A DNA stretch of 64,000 nucleotides from Nocardia nova NBRC 15556. Lineage in GTDB: Bacteria; Actinomycetota; Actinomycetes; Mycobacteriales; Mycobacteriaceae. How positions within the stretch are numbered: position 1 is the first letter of the stretch; each line of letters starts with the position of its first letter. The notes under the pieces are model-generated. The model was not told the DNA's origin. It was given only the letters and a program-made list of their open reading frames with translations, and ran no database searches. Positions 62,001 to 64,000 of this stretch are shown here, piece after piece. The stretch covers positions 62,001 through 126,000 of the forward strand of contig NZ_BDBN01000007.1 in NCBI RefSeq assembly GCF_001613005.1, given 5' to 3'. A program made the translations under genes and the position numbers.

Positions 62001-63195
62001 CATCTTGACCGCCTTCACCGCGGAAAAGCACTGGGCGGCATGCACTTCCTGCGAACTGTCGACGACATGCTACGCACGCCACAACGCTGCCACACTCGGT
62101 CACCCCACTGCCGGGGCGAAAGTCGCCGGGCGTCTGGAGGAGTTGTACACCCTCACCCATCTGCGCGGCCATCTGCACATGACGTTGCGCGATATTCGCT
62201 CCGCGCTAGCGTTCACCCTCACCTCGGGCCGCAATTGCACCCAAATCAGAGACTTATATCGGTCCGGCGATGCCGATCAAATCCTCGACGGCTTCTACTT
62301 CACCAGCTGGACCGGTCCCGGATCCGAGGACCGGCTGCTGATCCAGCTACGTCAGCTCGACGTGGCCAAGGTCCCCGAACCCGCCCTGGATCGCAAACTG
62401 GACTATGTCGGACCGGACGCCGGCCAGGCACTGATGGATATCGACGGGCGTGACAACCCGGATCTGGAGTATTTGAACGCGCTGTTCAGGCAGCTGACGC
62501 GGGCACCCAAGCCAGGTCCGGCGCAAACCGCACCGCACGCGCGATACCTTGCGGCCGCCCGACGGCGGTTCTACTTCGAATGCGTCGACGAGCATCGAGC
62601 TCGCGGACTGCTCCCCTATCACTCGGCGTCGGCATTTCTCGAGTTACTCACCTCACCCGCTCGCGCCGAGGCGTATCTGCCCGACATCATCGAGGCCGTC
62701 AACCGCGGCGAGGGACTGCCGGATCCGCGGCGACTCGGCGATGATCTCGCCCTGCAAGTCCGGCACATCCCAGGCGGGACCATCCGCAGTTACCGGCTCT
62801 TCTCCCGCGACAACCTGACGCTGTCACTCACCGGATCGAACCAGCGGAATTACGTGGAGACCCAGTTCGACGGGCTAATACTGCAGCACCGTGCGGACAA
62901 CAGCCACGTGGCCCGGCTCCGCATCACACTCGATCTGTTCGAGCTGTTGTTTCGGCTGCGTCGCGGGTTTCTGCCCGGGGTGGCGGACGAGCAAGGTGTC
63001 CTGCTGGGTTTGACCATCTTCAAGAACGAGCTGGCGGCCGCACCATATCAGGAAATACTGCTGACTTCAGGCGGAGAGGATCTCCACCAGATCGAACGCA
63101 CCCGGGACGGACGTCTGCGGATGCGCCGCCCGACGGAGGAGGTGAACCAATGGCGCTCGTCCGGTCCGACCGCGAGTTCCGTCACACTGCGGTGA
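59077..63195 (+). CDS. NERD-pseudokinase-kinase-ATPase protein (PglW-like)
   Basis: A 1372-residue multidomain protein. Residues 15-110 are a NERD nuclease-like domain (YEIDVIVVTG and LIDVKGTAG). Residues 185-470 are kinase-like but degenerate: HRA for HRD near 324, GFD for DFG near 342. Residues 495-760 are a kinase that looks active (LGAGTFGVVY, VVKIID, HCDIKPSNVL near 616, LDFNVAV). A P-loop ATPase follows (IITGNAGDGKTAFLEEL near 829) with a cysteine cluster (CTSCELSTTC). NERD-kinase proteins are the PglW component of BREX-2/Pgl, and kinase and ATPase domains also occur in methylation-associated defence systems. GTG 59077 lies two bases after the HsdS stop. It probably senses and signals phage infection. 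Confidence 0.82.
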   Translation: MAEIVGGGPPVNDAERAVIGHLRDHGPADWWVLHNVEIPVHGGRYEIDVIVVTGHAVCLIDVKGTAGRIEVVGTDWYPQGRDKFGSPVSKLNGHARAFKGHLERLNSGLSRVYVDAMVVLSAPSAVLVDRNPAPNADAASVASLSTLIPMLQDVSRVRRGRLRDLTAVRSDLVAALTGSVQRPTGPRRFRHWVAQERLGGTDEVTEYRAVNATLARSTSTVLLRVYRVDPFQPTDRREAEKLAISNAYSMLTRMPPHECIVGRHDFFPTDDEDEYVLVLDDPRGKVLQLCLNDIREPLAADVKVRVFADILAGLAWAHQHRVLHRALSPTSVLVKSNGRATITGFDYARPEEPRPFTVLPRLQNVLDAAYVAPECQGRAQQMSRASDVYAAGVIAYQLFTAELPFTTTVEQFEKGSVLPTRVLANAGVSADLADLMQRLCALAPSNRPTAAQALDELGRILGGRKRGRRQIPPVAERSDSTSDFRNLTEGDQLTTQHTIRRKLGAGTFGVVYQAYDNLAGTDRVVKIIDRDPESAAERLRQEYQILLRLPSHPNVVKVDSAGYLDNGTVPYLVFEYLDGRDLRDLLGDGPLNPADALRVGRDLAAGLAFLHDSGVYHCDIKPSNVLRTDHGCKILDFNVAVTSESSMSRTGGNHRYRPPDNADGAQLDATRLIDRDVYGAGLILYETLTGHWPFDSHSRPVLAELPYDPRRFDGLADLSDEFVAVVRKAIMPLRGDRFASAEEFRTALESIGAIRRPRSAPIPDRLLRIPTEPEGTNPFVAHLQTLYSQSRTSNAGTRGQDPRHLYVATLLDTRLTEDVLAGTYRLVIITGNAGDGKTAFLEELTARAIREFGGKRGPQRSNGAEVDLPNGWRLRTNHDGSQDEGSRDNDEVLLDFFAPYADDGEPYDRETRLIAINEGRLVDFCTTHADQFTAFARAVGDGLDGQSPEGGIAVINLNRRSLVARDNDEPSIFQRILTAFTAEKHWAACTSCELSTTCYARHNAATLGHPTAGAKVAGRLEELYTLTHLRGHLHMTLRDIRSALAFTLTSGRNCTQIRDLYRSGDADQILDGFYFTSWTGPGSEDRLLIQLRQLDVAKVPEPALDRKLDYVGPDAGQALMDIDGRDNPDLEYLNALFRQLTRAPKPGPAQTAPHARYLAAARRRFYFECVDEHRARGLLPYHSASAFLELLTSPARAEAYLPDIIEAVNRGEGLPDPRRLGDDLALQVRHIPGGTIRSYRLFSRDNLTLSLTGSNQRNYVETQFDGLILQHRADNSHVARLRITLDLFELLFRLRRGFLPGVADEQGVLLGLTIFKNELAAAPYQEILLTSGGEDLHQIERTRDGRLRMRRPTEEVNQWRSSGPTASSVTLR

Positions 63196-64000
63196 GCTAC
63201 CTCGACTACAAAACCGTCGAAATGGACCGGGTACTCACCGGATTCCTGGCTCGGCTGTGGTGGCGAGGCAAGGGCAGTGTGATCTTCCGGTCCGACGATC
63301 TGACCCTCGACGTATATGCCGACACGATCACCGGGGATCCGAGCCGGTTCACCGGATTCGATCCCGATGTCACCCGACGCTGGCTGGAAACCCATCTCCT
63401 CGACGTAATCAACCGCGGGAAACGGACCCAGGCGATCGCTGGATTGCGGCCCTTGCACGGGTTCACCTACCGCCTGCGCAATGCCCGCCGGTCCCGCGCC
63501 TACGGTGCCGACGAGCAGCTGTATGCCATGCTCACGAGTCAGCCTCACACCGGCAGCACCAGCGCGCTGACATTCTTGAGGGAATTCTTCTTCACAGGAT
63601 CCGAAGCGGCGGTCGGCTCGAACTCCGACGGCCGCATCGATGTCGAGACTCAGGCGCTGATCAGCCTCACCGAAGCGACGACCGACAAACTCACCGACCG
63701 GGCCGGGCCGGGTGACACCAATTTCCATCCGCCGCTCGTTCCAGGGACGTCCGCTCTGCTGGCCGAGGACACATTGCGGCTGCTTTATCACAAGGACCTC
63801 ATTCCACGCTCAGTCCTCGTGGAGTACTTGAAGATACTGTTCGCCTTCCACTTGGCTCTCTACCACCTGCGGTGCACCAAACTGCTTCCGGCGCTGATCG
63901 CCGGTAAGCCCGAACCGCCGTCCACCGGAATCTTCCTGGATGTCGCAGGCATTGCCGGCACACCGATCGCACGGCTCGCCGAACGCAGCGCTGGCCTGTG
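63150..64000 (+). CDS. Unknown defence-operon protein (partial, runs off the window)
   Basis: The frame is open from ATG 63150 to the window end, at least 283 residues, overlapping the PglW-like gene by 46 bp. GGAGGAGGT lies seven bases before the ATG, a very strong ribosome binding site. The sequence has SYLDYKTVEMDRVLTGFLAR and LDVYADTITGDPSRF, then a helical part with FAFHLALYHLRC. No family is recognised. Its tight coupling to the kinase-ATPase implies a joint role. Confidence 0.75.
   Translation, partial: MALVRSDREFRHTAVSYLDYKTVEMDRVLTGFLARLWWRGKGSVIFRSDDLTLDVYADTITGDPSRFTGFDPDVTRRWLETHLLDVINRGKRTQAIAGLRPLHGFTYRLRNARRSRAYGADEQLYAMLTSQPHTGSTSALTFLREFFFTGSEAAVGSNSDGRIDVETQALISLTEATTDKLTDRAGPGDTNFHPPLVPGTSALLAEDTLRLLYHKDLIPRSVLVEYLKILFAFHLALYHLRCTKLLPALIAGKPEPPSTGIFLDVAGIAGTPIARLAERSAGL

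Noticed and set aside
1..64000. tRNA or rRNA genes
   Set aside because: No cloverleaf with a T-loop and CCA-type end and no rRNA signature was seen on reading both strands. A tRNAscan-SE run would settle it.

Overview
The window is high-GC actinobacterial DNA with GTG and TTG starts, ATGA/GTGA translational coupling, a DUF3558-type lipoprotein and DNA motifs of the KstR type. This points to Nocardia or a close mycolate-containing relative. There is no rRNA, convincing tRNA or CRISPR array.

Region 1 (1-4.2 kb) is ordinary chromosome. It holds the tail of a membrane protein, a quinone-oxidoreductase-like enzyme divergent from a TetR regulator (two copies of one imperfect palindrome lie between them), a lipoprotein and a nucleotidyltransferase-like gene that has lost its start.

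Region 2 (about 4.2-27.6 kb, all minus strand) is the most striking part: a biosynthetic gene cluster. It carries recognisable relatives of the three carbapenem enzymes. These are a CarB/ThnE-like carboxymethylproline synthase (19491-20273), a CarA/ThnM-like beta-lactam synthetase (20429-21823) and two CarC-like 2-oxoglutarate oxygenases (21867-22637 and 7000-7758). They share an apparent operon with two NRPS proteins (A-PCP-C, and cyclisation-type C-A-PCP-TE with the cysteine code DLYNLSLIW), a free ACP, an AMP-forming ligase, an ADP-forming acyl-CoA synthetase, an arylamine N-acetyltransferase-like enzyme, a hot-dog thioesterase, a PhyH oxygenase, two dehydrogenases and a P450. A StrR/NovG-type regulator is encoded in the cluster, and a perfect StrR/NovG site, GTTCAACTG-N11-CAGTTGAAC, lies 77 bp upstream of the first gene of the run. 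The product is unknown; a carbapenem-like nucleus joined to, or made beside, a cysteine-derived peptide is the working hypothesis.

Region 3 (27.6-31.1 kb) holds two alpha/beta hydrolases, an SGNH hydrolase, an XRE/MmyB regulator with a strong operator, and a scar where a DUF1232 gene and a transposase have truncated each other.

Region 4 (31.8-39 kb) is an integrated conjugative-type module: a small AbrB-like protein, a tyrosine recombinase, a DUF2637 membrane protein, a 143-nt G-free tract and a MobF relaxase-helicase. A second, homologous small-protein/recombinase pair lies at 53.5-55 kb, so about 20 kb of cargo is bracketed by two recombinase modules.

That cargo includes a candidate immunity locus (39.2-44.7 kb): a STAND NTPase with amplified 32/39-residue repeats, overlapping a small two-helix membrane protein, with an unknown helical protein and a HEPN-like protein upstream. 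It also holds DoxX, a Nudix/PfkB-like pair in which the kinase lacks its catalytic Asp, and an operon of zinc-binding NTPase, SPASM radical SAM enzyme and cupin, divergent from a zinc-ribbon XRE/TPR regulator.

Region 5 (55.5-64 kb, running off the end) is a defence operon. It encodes a type I-like methylase, a specificity subunit, a giant NERD-pseudokinase-kinase-ATPase (PglW-like) and a further unknown protein cut by the window edge. It resembles BREX-2/Pgl or methylation-associated (MADS-like) systems.
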